A DNA stretch of 64,000 nt, taken from assembly GCA_050014015.1 (NCBI GenBank), contig JBEKEC010000020.1, forward strand, positions 12,191 to 76,190. Reading direction: 5' to 3'. The DNA is from PALSA-1353 sp050014015 (lineage in GTDB: Bacteria > Planctomycetota > Phycisphaerae > Tepidisphaerales > Tepidisphaeraceae). Under the pieces are notes generated by a model. It made no database searches. It was not told the DNA's origin and worked only from the letters and a program-made list of their open reading frames with translations. Position 1 is the stretch's first letter, and each line of letters begins with the position of its first letter. The position numbers and the translations under genes are program-made. This document shows positions 52,874-62,213 of the stretch, in pieces.

Positions 52874-52979
52874 AATCCGAAATCCGAATGACGAATCAAG
52901 CCCAAATGACGAACGATCGAATGGCCCGTTTCGTCATTGGGTCATTCGGATTTGATTCGTCATTCGGATTTCGGATTTC
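52872..52979. repeat. Perfect 28-bp inverted repeat inside the liv operon
   Basis: The arms at 52872-52899 and 52952-52979 are exact complements over 28 bases and consist of repeated GAAATCC / AATGACGAATC words. Between them CAAATGACGAAC faces GTTTCGTCATTGGGTC, so the whole 108 bases form one hairpin. The left arm begins two bases before the livG stop ends. It lies between livG and livF, where normally there is little spacing. Confidence 0.92.
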
Positions 52980-53003
52980 GGGCTTCACCATGGAGTTCTC
53001 GGC

Positions 53004-53762
53004 ATGCTGCTTTCCGCCACCAACCTCACCGTTGCCTACGGGGCGATCACGGCCCTTCACGACGTGTCGGTCGAAATCGCGCCCGGGGAAATCGTGGCGC
53101 TGATCGGCGCCAACGGCGCGGGCAAAACCACCCTGCTGCGAACGATCAGCGGGCTGCTCAAGCCGGTAAGCGGGAACGTCACCTGGTGTCCGCCGACGGC
53201 CCAATCGCAGGGAAGCCGAACCCTGGAATATTTCGGGGCCACGCGGGAACTGGTGGGAATGCGGACGGACCAGATCGTGCAACTGGGGATCAGCCACGTG
53301 CCGGAGGGGCGGCAGATTTTCGCGGATTTGACGGTTCGGGACAATCTCATGCTGGGGGCGTTCGTGTTGCACGGCAGACGGGAAATCGAACAGGAACTTC
53401 AGCGATGTTTCGGGCTGTTCCCCGTGCTCCTGGAGCGGAAGCACCAGCGGGCCGGGACGCTCAGCGGCGGCGAGCAGCAGATGTTGGCGATGGCGCGGGC
53501 GCTGATGGGCAAGCCGCGGCTGCTTCTGCTCGACGAGCCGTCCCTGGGTCTTGCGCCGCTGGTCGTGCGGCAGATCTTTCAGATCATCCGTGAACTCAAT
53601 CAGCGCGGCGCGACCCTCTTTCTCGTGGAGCAGAACGCGCACATGGCCCTGACCGTGGCCCACCGCGGTTACGTCCTGCAAAGCGGGCGAGTGATCCTGG
53701 CGGATTCCGCGGCGAATCTGCTGGAAAACCCGGAGGTGAAGAGGGCGTATTTGGGCGGTTGA
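53004..53762 (+). CDS. livF: Branched-chain amino-acid ABC transporter ATPase LivF
   Basis: A 252-residue ABC ATPase. Walker A GANGAGKTTLLRTI, signature LSGGEQQMLAMARALM, Walker B LLLLDEPSLGLAP and switch VEQNAH are all present, as is the LivF marker SHVPEGRQIFADLTVRDNL. It pairs with LivG to power uptake. The ATG at 53004 lies after the inverted repeat. A second hairpin of the same style follows its stop. Confidence 0.95.
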   Translation: MLLSATNLTVAYGAITALHDVSVEIAPGEIVALIGANGAGKTTLLRTISGLLKPVSGNVTWCPPTAQSQGSRTLEYFGATRELVGMRTDQIVQLGISHVPEGRQIFADLTVRDNLMLGAFVLHGRREIEQELQRCFGLFPVLLERKHQRAGTLSGGEQQMLAMARALMGKPRLLLLDEPSLGLAPLVVRQIFQIIRELNQRGATLFLVEQNAHMALTVAHRGYVLQSGRVILADSAANLLENPEVKRAYLGG

Positions 53763-53785
53763 GACAGAGGGCATGGAGCCATGGA

Positions 53786-53899
53786 AAATTCGAAACTCGA
53801 AATTCGAATGACGAATCAAATTCGAATGACCAAAACTCGAAACGGGATTGTCTCGTCATTCGAATTTCGAATTTGATTCGTCATTCGAGTTTCGAATTT
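53786..53899. repeat. Inverted repeat after livF, related to the livG-livF hairpin
   Basis: Left arm 53786-53820 and right arm 53872-53899 are complementary (TTTGATTCGTCATTCGA matched exactly, then GTTTCGAATTT after a 7-base gap). The words AATGACGAATC and ATTCGAA are close to those of the repeat at 52872. It sits between livF and the YbjQ-like gene. It may act as a transcript end or mRNA stabiliser, but has no T-run. Confidence 0.85.
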
Positions 53900-53933
53900 C
53901 GGATTTGTCCTCCCCCGCGGTATCCTCCGAGCC

Positions 53934-54308
53934 ATGAGCAATCCAACCACCATCCCGTATTCCGGCGGCGGGCCGCATATCCCCGTTACGACCACGTTCA
54001 CGATCGAGGGGTATCGAATCGCCAGATATCTCGGCGTGGTGCGCGGGCTGATCGTGCGAGCGCCGACGATCTCGCAGGGAATCCTCGGCGGTTTGAAGTC
54101 GATCATCGGCGGGCGGATCGGGGCGTACACCGAAATGTGCGAGCAGACGCGCCAGCAGGCGTATGACCTGCTGATCCAACATGCGCTGGCCGTTGGGGCC
54201 AATGCCATCGTGGGATTTCGCTACGACGCCTCCGAGATCGGCGGCAAAGCGGTATCCGCGACCGAAGTGCTGTGCTACGGCACGGCCGTGGTGATCGAGC
54301 CGGGTTAA
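53934..54308 (+). CDS. YbjQ/UPF0145-family protein
   Basis: A 124-residue protein of the YbjQ (DUF74) family: TTFTIEGYRIARYLGVVRGL, the loop with SIIGGRIGAYTEMCEQTRQQ, and the C-terminal ALAVGANAIVGFRYDASEIG. These small proteins form pentamers and are often called heavy-metal binding, although this is not established. No membrane segment. Its stop overlaps the end of the convergent HEAT-like gene by four bases. Confidence 0.9.
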   Translation: MSNPTTIPYSGGGPHIPVTTTFTIEGYRIARYLGVVRGLIVRAPTISQGILGGLKSIIGGRIGAYTEMCEQTRQQAYDLLIQHALAVGANAIVGFRYDASEIGGKAVSATEVLCYGTAVVIEPG

Positions 54309-56692
54309 ACGCGGGATTGCTTGAGAATCAGCGTTCGCGCCGCGTCGGCGGGCAGATCGAGGGCGCCGCGGGCCTCCGCGGCGGCGTCGCGGATGGCGGC
54401 GTCCTTGCTTTCCGTCACCGCCTTTTCCACTCCCGCGATCTGCTCGGCCCCCAGACGATTTCCAATGTGCTTGGCGCTTTCAGCCACGCTCTTGTAGAAG
54501 CTGACGCGCACGTCCGGGGGCGTCGCGGCGGCGTTGGCTTTCATCGCCAGACCGTTCTGCGCGCTGTCGGAATTCAGCGTGGCCAGCACTCGGCCGGACG
54601 CCGTGGCGATCTGGGGCCTGGAATCGCTCAGAGCGGTCAGGAGGCCGGCCTCGGCGACGGACATGTCGAATGCGTGGCCACGGGTAATCGCCAGTCTTTC
54701 CAGCAGCGCCGCCGCCTCAAGCGCGACGTCGGATGCGTCTTTTTCGGACATGACGGCCGTGCCGGAATGAACCCGGGCGGCGTCGATGTCGGTCTTCAGT
54801 GCGTCCTTGAGCGCTTCCTTGGCGGGCATGACCGCGGCATTCATCAGAAGATCGGTCGCGCTGGCGACGGCGTAGGGGCTTTCGACCGTGTGGGTCAACA
54901 CCAGCATTGAAGCACCCTGAAGCCGTGCGATGTGCTGCTCCAGATCGATCATTTTCCGCACGTCGCTGTCTTCGGAGATGATGATCAGGTCGACGGTGGG
55001 CAGGGTAATTGCGGCGGCGGCGGCATCGCTGGGGGTGCCGGCGACGACCACCGGATACCCCAGGCCCTGCACGGCATCGCGCAGATCGCCCGCCTTAAGC
55101 GAATCGCCGGTCGACGGGGCAACCACCAGCACGCCGGGCTTGCTGCTCTGATTCACCGCCTCAACCAGCAGCGGCACGACGCGGTCAGAGCCGGCGAATG
55201 GTTTGCTGGGCAACGATTGCGCCAGGGCGAACGCCGCCGCGTAGCGCACCTGCCGGTTGGGGAAGTAAAGAGCATCCATCAGCGGCGTGATCGCGTTGCC
55301 GCTGAGATTGTTCAAGCCGGTGATGTCGCGGAGCGACTGGCAGAGTTTCAGTGCGACGGCCGCCGTGCGGTCATGGGTGGCGCGCGACAGGGCATCGTTG
55401 AGATAGTTGGCGCCGGCGGAGACGTTGTAGTAATTGGCGTCGGGATCGCCCTGATGGGTGAGGTCGATCGCTCCCGCCGGGAGATCGCACGCGCGCTTGG
55501 TGTTGGCGGTAAGCCAAAGGCTGACCGCCGCGCCGGAGGTGGGATCCAGCTTCAGCGTGTATTCACAGGCTCGCATCGTCAGCAGATCGTCGAAGATCGG
55601 CGTGGGCACTTCCTTTCGCTTCAGGCCCTCGTCGTCGGTCCAGTACCAGATAAACGAAATCTTATCGCCGGCCGGTTCAAGGTCGGATTTGCCGTAGTAG
55701 CATTTTTCGGCGAGGTTGAAAAACAGGTCGCTTGGGCGCACGATGGCGTTTCGATCCAGACCAATGTGATAGAGCGCTTTTCGCGATGCGACGCGGATGG
55801 CATCCGGGACGTCGGGCGAAGCCGCCAGGCGGGCAAGATACGGCATCGACGCGTCGTACCCGATGTCGCCGAGGACGGAGATGACGTCGATGAGGGTATC
55901 GAAATCCCTCATTTCCGTGGCGGCGAGGAGCGGGTTGAGGGCCTTTCGGCCAAGCTCGCGCAGGATTCGCCGGACCGTGACGTGGTATTGGTTTTGCCCC
56001 GGATCACGAAGGATGTCGATCAGCACCTTCACCGCCACTTCGCCGCTCTGGGCCAGACGCGGAAAATTGTTGTCGTAGGCCCGGGTCCCGATGGACATTT
56101 CATAGACGGTCTGGCGAATGAAATTGGGATCGCTGCGGCGTGCGGCGTAGCCCTGGGCGATGAGATCGTCCAGCTTGGCCGTAACCTGTCGCATGGACTG
56201 CACGGAGGCACGCTGCGCGGCATCGCTGATGGGCAGCGATTTCCAGCGGAGCATCCAGGTGTCGATCGAGTCGTTGTGGCGAGCGGCGACGGCCTCAAAA
56301 GACATCAGAATCGCACTGGCGTCGGCGCCGGAATCAAGGATTTTCTGTCCGGCATCGGCGGCCAGGTCGTAGCGGGCAATCTTCCCGTAATGCCAGAAGG
56401 TGTCCGTCAGATCGTCGAGGGTGAGCTTCGCCTCCGGCTCGGCGGCGCTCGCCGCGGGCGGCGCGGTGGTTTCGGCGGGCGGGGTGGTGGCTGAAGGCTC
56501 GGACGGCGCAGCGGTGTTATCCGGCGTCGCCGCCGGGGTCGCGGGCGCCGGCGTCGTGTCGCCGGGAACGGGGGTTGGGACGTTTGCCGGCGGCGAGGTA
56601 GTGTCATCGGCGCGTACGGCAAACCATGAGGCCGGCGCTGCCAGGCAGCAGGCCAAGGTAAAACTCGTAAAGACACGGGATAACCGCATCAT
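54305..56692 (-). CDS. Large exported HEAT-like repeat protein
   Basis: A 795-residue protein. A signal peptide (FTSFTLACCLAAPASWFAV) is followed by a Pro/Thr/Ala-rich linker (residues about 28-95). The rest is mostly helical with HEAT-like repeats: VAVKVLIDILRDPGQNQYHV, RRILRELGRKALNPLLAATE, VISVLGDIGYDASMPYLARL, ALYFPNRQVRYAAAFALAQS. A central segment (residues about 540-620) has a more alpha/beta look (VLVVAPSTGDSLKAGDLRDA) like a receiver-type fold. No catalytic motif seen. It probably acts as a periplasmic scaffold. Start at ATG 56692 or the next codon. Confidence 0.8.
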   Translation of the reverse strand: MMRLSRVFTSFTLACCLAAPASWFAVRADDTTSPPANVPTPVPGDTTPAPATPAATPDNTAAPSEPSATTPPAETTAPPAASAAEPEAKLTLDDLTDTFWHYGKIARYDLAADAGQKILDSGADASAILMSFEAVAARHNDSIDTWMLRWKSLPISDAAQRASVQSMRQVTAKLDDLIAQGYAARRSDPNFIRQTVYEMSIGTRAYDNNFPRLAQSGEVAVKVLIDILRDPGQNQYHVTVRRILRELGRKALNPLLAATEMRDFDTLIDVISVLGDIGYDASMPYLARLAASPDVPDAIRVASRKALYHIGLDRNAIVRPSDLFFNLAEKCYYGKSDLEPAGDKISFIWYWTDDEGLKRKEVPTPIFDDLLTMRACEYTLKLDPTSGAAVSLWLTANTKRACDLPAGAIDLTHQGDPDANYYNVSAGANYLNDALSRATHDRTAAVALKLCQSLRDITGLNNLSGNAITPLMDALYFPNRQVRYAAAFALAQSLPSKPFAGSDRVVPLLVEAVNQSSKPGVLVVAPSTGDSLKAGDLRDAVQGLGYPVVVAGTPSDAAAAAITLPTVDLIIISEDSDVRKMIDLEQHIARLQGASMLVLTHTVESPYAVASATDLLMNAAVMPAKEALKDALKTDIDAARVHSGTAVMSEKDASDVALEAAALLERLAITRGHAFDMSVAEAGLLTALSDSRPQIATASGRVLATLNSDSAQNGLAMKANAAATPPDVRVSFYKSVAESAKHIGNRLGAEQIAGVEKAVTESKDAAIRDAAAEARGALDLPADAARTLILKQSRV

Positions 56693-56918
56693 GATGCTGG
56701 CCTCCGTAAACAGTGAGTGCAGAAGTACAAGACGGCTGGAACCAGTGAAAACTCCGCGGCAGCGATCTTAAGAGGGGCGAAAATCCGTGTCAAGAAAACG
56801 CGGAGTCCGGCGTTGGGCGTTTCCAAGGCGACCTCATTCTCACAAAAAACTCAAACCGACCGCTTTCTCATTCGCGGGGCAAAATATTACCGCGGAGAAA
56901 AAAGGGGGGAAGAAGATG

Positions 56919-56988
56919 AACCACGGATTGCACGGATTTCACGGATGGATTCAAAGATTATCCGTGTACATCCGTGTTATCTGTGGTT
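56919..56988. repeat. CACGGAT-type hairpin in the 56693-57354 gap
   Basis: AACCACGGAT (56919-56928) faces ATCTGTGGTT (56979-56988), with CACGGAT repeats facing ATCCGTG repeats inside. Outer CGCGGAG (56891) and CTCCGCG (about 57004) add a further stem. The rest of this 660-base gap has short frames only; none is convincing. Confidence 0.8.
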
Positions 56989-57354
56989 GGAAGTTAATTT
57001 TCCCCTCCGCGATTTCCGCGGTTCAATTCAACCGTTCGCATGTCGTAAAAGCGGGACGATTTTTCTGTTTTTGCGTCTGAAAATGTCCCGCTTTGTCCCT
57101 GAATGTCCCATTACCCCCCTCCCCCCCGCTGCGCGAGAGAGTCGAGCAGAAGAAAGCCAATTTTGGACATGACACCGGAACGGCTGGCAAATCGGCAGCT
57201 GGTCGGTATCCGCGTTTGCAGAGAATATGGCGGGCAAGCCCGCCGGCTAAACTGGGGAAGCTGACGCACCGACAATTCCTCCACGAAATCGAACCCGGCA
57301 AGACCCTGGCGCGCGCAGTCAGCGACAGAGCCCCGCCCATGGGTTAACTAATAC

Positions 57355-57951
57355 CTAACGCAACCCTGATTTGCAAGAGAAAAATCGCCGGTTTCTTTTC
57401 CCTCTGGCCGCACGGAGCGCGCGGTGTCTCAACGGCATCCTGTCTCCTCGGCGGATGCCGTCGGTTGGCATCGACAGGGTGCTACGGTGTGGTGCGGTGG
57501 CGGCATGATCGGAGGTTGGAATCGGGGGTGGGGATTCGATTCGAGTAATGCGGCGCGGATATGGATTTTTCAGTGCGTCAAGCTCGGCAATCGTGGCGCC
57601 GCGTGACAGGTATCGCGGCGCGGTATCGTCGCTAACGGCAAGTAAGTACTTGGCCGAAAGGTGATTGGGAGCTAATTCAAGAATGTGCTGTAGCGAGGTT
57701 CGGATTGTGGGATTATTCAGGGTGCCGGCTTCAGTAAGCTGCGGCTGTAGGTCCGCGAAAAGTTGCATGGCCTTGGCGACTTTCGGCGAGCGGTCGGCCC
57801 GCACAAGAGCGACTGTTTGCTGAAGTGTCGAAACTGAGAACAACTGTATATCCGAAAGCGACGCATTGCCGTAAGGGACGATCGGTTGACGATCATCATA
57901 AACGGCCAGAAGTCGTTCGATCGTCAGATGTCGTCGTGGGAATTTGACCAA
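57355..57951 (-). CDS. Fragment of a larger protein, function unknown
   Basis: A 198-residue frame. The first about 130 residues (FSVSTLQQTVALVRADRSPK, SLQHILELAPNHLSAKYLLA, GATIAELDALKNPYP) read like a helical C-terminal domain of larger planctomycete exported proteins. The last about 65 are basic and look like read-through. It has no good start signal and overlaps a plus-strand fragment (57886-58089). I regard it as a possible truncated relic. Could also be a chance frame. Confidence 0.35.
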   Translation of the reverse strand: MVKFPRRHLTIERLLAVYDDRQPIVPYGNASLSDIQLFSVSTLQQTVALVRADRSPKVAKAMQLFADLQPQLTEAGTLNNPTIRTSLQHILELAPNHLSAKYLLAVSDDTAPRYLSRGATIAELDALKNPYPRRITRIESPPPIPTSDHAATAPHRSTLSMPTDGIRRGDRMPLRHRALRAARGKRNRRFFSCKSGLR

Positions 57952-58089
57952 GTGCCGAGTTGGCTGAGCGGTCCGGGTAACTATGGCCTGGGCATTATTG
58001 ATTGGTATGGGGATACGACAATAACAAAGGCGGAAGTTACGGAAATCAGCGGACCTGGAGAAATTTCAGGAGAAGGCAATTTAAGGTAG
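57886..58089 (+). pseudogene. Possible fragment of a lectin-like or glucanase-like domain
   Basis: A 67-residue frame from TTG with an ordered look (LTIIINGQKSFDRQMSSWEF, PSWLSGPGNYGLGIIDWYGD, TTITKAEVTEISGPGEI), similar in feel to concanavalin-like domains. It has no start signal and lacks the rest of such a domain. It overlaps the 57355-57951 frame on the other strand; only one, if either, can be real. The remaining 58090-58280 is a leader without clear promoter. Confidence 0.3.
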
Positions 58090-58280
58090 TTGCGCGGGAT
58101 TCATCATGTCTCAAGCGCGGGTCTTTTTGCTCACAATCGCGCCTGCAATCTTTGCAGTTATCGTTTTGGGCGAATGCCGATGGGGTATATACACGTGGTC
58201 AATATGACCATAGGAAAGGCAGCGTGCCGCCGCGTGGCGGCATAGTGGCTGCGAAAAGGGAAATTGTTCAGGAGGCGAAC

Positions 58281-59414
58281 ATGAATCGACGGCATTACTA
58301 CCGCGTATTGGCGCTGTTAGCACCTGTTAGTTTGGCAGCCGGTCAGGCCCGGGCCGACTACGTTGAGACAAATTTGATTTCCAACGAGCCCGGCGTGGCG
58401 CCGATCACCGATCCCAACTTAATAGACCCGTGGGGCCTGGCCTTCTCCGCGAGCAGCCCGCTTTGGGTCTCCAATCAGGGTTCAGGAACCGCGACGGTCT
58501 ACAAAATCACGGGCGCCTCCAGCTCAGCGACTGTGCTGACTGAGGGCGTTGCGAACATCGGGGGTGCTGCGCCAAGCGCCGCGAACGGCCCCACAGGCCA
58601 AGTGAGCATAGCCGCGCCGGGGGTCACAACGGGTGCGACCGACTTTCAGGTTAGCGGCGGCAAGGCATCATTCATTTTCGACAACCTGGACTCCTCGATC
58701 TCAGCTTGGCGCGGAGGGCTGTCGAGTTCGGCCATCACGGCGACGGTTGCAGGCGCATCGTTCACCGGCCTGGCGATCGGAAACACCTCGAGCGGCGCAG
58801 CTCAGATCTATGCCGCCGATCAGAACAGCGGCAACGTCGATATATTTAATAACCTGTGGCAACAGGTCGGCGCTCTCACCGATCCCAGCCTCCCCGCGGG
58901 CTTCACGGCTTTCAATGTCCAGAACATCAACGGCACCCTGTTCGTCACCTACGCAAACCCCAATGAAGCCCTTGGCGGAGTCGTAGACGAATTCAGCACA
59001 AACGGCACAATGATCACCCGCTTGATCACCGATCCGACCGGCACGCATCTTCAGACGCCGTGGGGCATTGCCCTTGCCCCCGCGGGGTGGGGAGATTTCG
59101 GAGGCGACCTGCTCGTTGGAAATAACGGCGGCGATGGCACAATCAACGCCTATTCCCTCTCTGGCGTCCAGCAGGGTCAGATCACGCTCAACACGGATTC
59201 CCTGTTTAGCGAGCAACAATTATGGGGCCTGACGTTCGGTAACGGTTCGAGCGCCGGTTCACCGAACATCCTCTATTTCTCCTCGGGATACACCGCCGAC
59301 GCGACGAACGGCCTCATCGGTGCGATCTCCGTCCCCGAGCCTTCATCGGTCGCCCTCATCGGCGCCTGCCTGCTTGGCCTAATGCGTCGTCGTCACCGCA
59401 GCAGACGACTTTGA
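58281..59414 (+). CDS. PEP-CTERM protein of the TIGR03118 type
   Basis: A 377-residue exported protein. After the signal peptide (YYRVLALLAPVSLAAGQARA) comes NLISNEPGVAPITDPNLIDP-WGLAF, the hallmark start of TIGR03118-type proteins, which form a beta-propeller. Further markers are ANGPTGQVSIA and TPWGIALAPAGWGDFGGDLL. The end VPEPSSVALIGACLLGLMR with RRHRSRRL is a PEP-CTERM signal. GGAGG lies six bases before the ATG at 58281. The long open frame upstream is not part of it. Its leader does not share the module of the 11-17 kb array. Confidence 0.92.
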   Translation: MNRRHYYRVLALLAPVSLAAGQARADYVETNLISNEPGVAPITDPNLIDPWGLAFSASSPLWVSNQGSGTATVYKITGASSSATVLTEGVANIGGAAPSAANGPTGQVSIAAPGVTTGATDFQVSGGKASFIFDNLDSSISAWRGGLSSSAITATVAGASFTGLAIGNTSSGAAQIYAADQNSGNVDIFNNLWQQVGALTDPSLPAGFTAFNVQNINGTLFVTYANPNEALGGVVDEFSTNGTMITRLITDPTGTHLQTPWGIALAPAGWGDFGGDLLVGNNGGDGTINAYSLSGVQQGQITLNTDSLFSEQQLWGLTFGNGSSAGSPNILYFSSGYTADATNGLIGAISVPEPSSVALIGACLLGLMRRRHRSRRL

Positions 59415-59557
59415 TCAGGTGAACAGGTGATCAGGTGACCGCAGCGGAGCAGCCGCCGTATGGGGCAGCGGCGCGGCGGGGTGGGTTTATGCCGCCAACG
59501 TGCGGGATTTTATCGACACCAAAACGGCAGCAATTTCAGACGGGATTGCGAGGCTCT

Positions 59558-60250
59558 CTAATCGGGAGTGATGAGACCCAGCGCCTGATATTGATGGATT
59601 CGATAGTAGAGCTTTCGAACGCTGATGCCCAATTCGGCGGCGGCTTCCTGGCGATTGCCGTGATGGCGCGTCAGGGCGGCGAGAATCAGTTCGCGCTCCA
59701 TGTCATCGATGGATCGCTGAGTTGACGCATCCGCCGCGGCGGGCGGCGCGGGAGCGGCAGGAGTTTGCCCGATGGCCTGCGGCGTTCGGCTGATGGAATC
59801 GACCGCGGATCGGTCGAGCCATCGCAGGCGGGCGCGGTTCAGCGCGTTCTCCAGGTCGTCCATGCCGCAGGGCTTGATCAGGAAGTCGACCACTTGCAGG
59901 CGGATTGCCTGCCGGGCGGCATCCAGATCGCCGAATCCCGTGAGGATAACGATCTGAAGATGAGGGTTTTGCTGAAGCAAGCGTTCGCAGAGTTCCAGCC
60001 CGTTGATTCCCGGAAGATTCAGATCGACCACGGCAAGGGCGAAGAATTGCTGGCTCGCCAATTTCAGGGCGGATTCGCCGGACGAAGCGCCGGTAGGATG
60101 AAGTCCCATTTCAAGGATGGAAGCGTGCAGCATCTCTCGCAGCCGCCGCTCATCTTCCACGATCAGCACCCGCTGGCTGGCCGATCTCGGCGAGAGTATG
60201 CCGGGCGAATCGCAATCTTCAATCCGTTCCGGTGGCTGGTGGTGCGTCAT
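59558..60250 (-). CDS. Response regulator with Fis-type HTH output
   Basis: A 230-residue regulator. The receiver domain (residues about 26-145) has the acidic pair in VLIVEDERR, the phosphorylated Asp76 in AVVDLNLPG, Thr in VILTGFGD and Lys in DFLIKPCG. A Pro/Ala linker leads to a Fis-type helix-turn-helix (ERELILAALTRHHGNRQEAA-AELGISVRKLYYRI). There is no AAA+ domain, so it is of the RegA/ActR type and not NtrC. Its start overlaps the kinase stop (ATGA), so the two form a coupled pair. Targets unknown. Confidence 0.93.
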   Translation of the reverse strand: MTHHQPPERIEDCDSPGILSPRSASQRVLIVEDERRLREMLHASILEMGLHPTGASSGESALKLASQQFFALAVVDLNLPGINGLELCERLLQQNPHLQIVILTGFGDLDAARQAIRLQVVDFLIKPCGMDDLENALNRARLRWLDRSAVDSISRTPQAIGQTPAAPAPPAAADASTQRSIDDMERELILAALTRHHGNRQEAAAELGISVRKLYYRIHQYQALGLITPD

Positions 60251-61839
60251 ACGGCAGGCTCCGCGACCGGCTGTCTGTCTTGCGTAACGGTCGGCGCCAG
60301 ATCCAGGACCGCCGAGGGAAGTCGAACCGTGAACTGGCTGCCTCGGTTCAGCCCGTCGCTTTGGACGAGAATCTCACCGCCGTGATCGGTGACGATGGCG
60401 TGGCTGATAGAAAGCCCCAGCCCGGTGCCAGGCTCGTCGGCGCCTCTTTTATTCGTGAAGAAGGGCTCGAAAACCCGTTCGATGGTTTCTCCGCTCATCC
60501 CCCGGCCATTATCGGATACTTCCACCTCAACCCAATTCCCTGTGCGCCGGCCTTCAACGACGACGTTTCCGGGTCCCGACTCCACGGCTTCAATCGCGTT
60601 GATGAGCAAGTTCAGCAACACCTGCTTCATCTCGGCGAGGTTGGCCCGGACAAGCAGTCTTTCCTGGGGATCAATGGCTATTTCCAGATTTTTCGCGCGG
60701 AAGGTCTTCAATCCGCGCACCAGCTTCGAGACTTCCGCCACCGCATCGCCCAACGAGATAATTCCGCGGACGTCACCATTCCCCTTGGCCAGCGACAGGA
60801 GCTTCTGAGTGATCTCCTTGCATCGGAAGGCTTCACCGCGAATGATCTCCAGGTGTTTTGCAACCTCGGCATCCACCGAGTCGGGCGAGAGTCTCCGGAG
60901 GCGCTTCAGAGACAACTCGGCATAGCCGGACATGATGATTAAGGGATTGTTTATCTCGTGGGCGACGCCCGCGGCAAGATACCCGACGCTCGCCAGGCGC
61001 TCAGAGCGCACCAGTTCGCGGCTCTTGAGCGCGACCATGGACTCGAGCTTGCGATAAAAGGCGTTGAGTTCATCGGCCATCTTGTTCACGTCGCGAGCCA
61101 GCTCCTGAAATTCGCGTTCGGCGGTAGGCTGGTACCGAACTGAAAAGTCGCCCGACGCAACGCGCCTGCACCATACTCGAAGGCGCTGTAGAGGAACGAC
61201 TATTTTGCGGTACTGCCAGCCGCTGGCCAAAAGTGCAATCACTACAGTACAGCCCGCGATTGAAGCGACGGCGACGGTGGTGACGCGAAGGTCCGTGTCT
61301 GATGCGAGTTGGGTGCGGTGGACGAATCCATTGCACGTCGCCAGCAGATCAATCAGCTCGCCGGACAATTGATCGACCGTGGCGGATACGGCAGCCGGGT
61401 CGGGCGGCGCCGCGCCCTCCGGATGCGCGGCGCCGTGCGACGTTGGCGTCTGGAGCTGCCTCGTCAACTGTGCAAGCCCGGTCACAATGCTCCTGGTCTT
61501 TGTCCTGGCGAGCGATTGGAGGTCCGGCGTGATCTCTGGTGGAAGGATGCTGTCGTATTGACTCAGGATGGCTTTGTATTCGGTCATCGCCGACAGAGCC
61601 GCCCGCAGGTCGGTGATCGCGTCCGGTTGATTCACCGCACCGCTGCGCACCGCCTGCTGGAAAGCAAGCAGCCGAGCCTCGGCCAACTCGACATGGTGCA
61701 GGGCGGAGTACTCGTTCAAGGATGCGTGAACGTGCTCGCGCTGCCGCCACAGCCCGAACATCGAGCCGGCGATCATAAGCAGCAGGCTGACAAACAAGAC
61801 CGCATCTTTGAAGAGGATTTTTCGCCGCAGGCTCATCAT
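60247..61839 (-). CDS. Membrane sensor histidine kinase
   Basis: A 530-residue kinase. Helices at about 12-31 and 187-208 enclose an extracytoplasmic domain of about 155 residues, mainly helical, without a known ligand pocket. HAMP follows (about 210-262). The phospho-acceptor is His294 in AAGVAHEINNPL. The ATPase domain has N box (LLNLLINAIEAVE), G1 (VSDNGRGM), F box and G2 (GTGLGLSISHAI). It phosphorylates the coupled response regulator. The C-terminus continues about 35 residues after the ATPase domain. Confidence 0.93.
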   Translation of the reverse strand: MMSLRRKILFKDAVLFVSLLLMIAGSMFGLWRQREHVHASLNEYSALHHVELAEARLLAFQQAVRSGAVNQPDAITDLRAALSAMTEYKAILSQYDSILPPEITPDLQSLARTKTRSIVTGLAQLTRQLQTPTSHGAAHPEGAAPPDPAAVSATVDQLSGELIDLLATCNGFVHRTQLASDTDLRVTTVAVASIAGCTVVIALLASGWQYRKIVVPLQRLRVWCRRVASGDFSVRYQPTAEREFQELARDVNKMADELNAFYRKLESMVALKSRELVRSERLASVGYLAAGVAHEINNPLIIMSGYAELSLKRLRRLSPDSVDAEVAKHLEIIRGEAFRCKEITQKLLSLAKGNGDVRGIISLGDAVAEVSKLVRGLKTFRAKNLEIAIDPQERLLVRANLAEMKQVLLNLLINAIEAVESGPGNVVVEGRRTGNWVEVEVSDNGRGMSGETIERVFEPFFTNKRGADEPGTGLGLSISHAIVTDHGGEILVQSDGLNRGSQFTVRLPSAVLDLAPTVTQDRQPVAEPAV

Positions 61840-62098
61840 AAGGTTGCTTTAGAACCCGCCGTGGATTGTACCGTGCGAGCCCCTTGGGCCGGCAAAAGAA
61901 CTGCAAAGTTTGCAGTCCATATCTGAATGGTTGGGAGATGGTGCGACATAACCATCTTCAAATGATCCGCTTAGACAGTATCGGGTCTCATCTCTTAAAC
62001 CGGTGTTAACCATCTGAACACAACTAGGTGCATATACTTCTGCTCATGAAGCCCGGTTCCCGGCTACATCGGGTGCGTGACACATTCTGCAAGCCCTC

Positions 62099-62206
62099 TT
62101 CTTCCCCTCCCCTGGTACTCCGGGGGAGGGTCAGGGTGGGGGTTTGGTGGGCCAATCGACGTTCGACCCCCACCCCAACCCTCCCCCTGAGTACATGGGG
62201 AGGGGG
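62099..62206. repeat. Two inverted copies of the CCCTCCCCCTG repeat
   Basis: The first copy (62099-62146, CCCCTCCCCTGGTACTCCGG and GGGAGGGTCAGGGTGGGGG) is the reverse complement of the second (62167-62206, with CCCTCCCCCTG at 62179-62189). The same element is at 18539. The two together can form one large hairpin. The gap 61840-62213 holds nothing else. Confidence 0.85.
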
Positions 62207-62213
62207 AAATCTT

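Noticed and set aside
54932..56494. 520-residue plus-strand frame opposite the HEAT-like gene
   Set aside because: It is a low-complexity Gly/Arg/Val-rich antisense shadow caused by high GC; the minus frame has a signal peptide and repeat structure. The same holds for 45433-46647, 25891-27138, 25682-26797 and 4596-5204.
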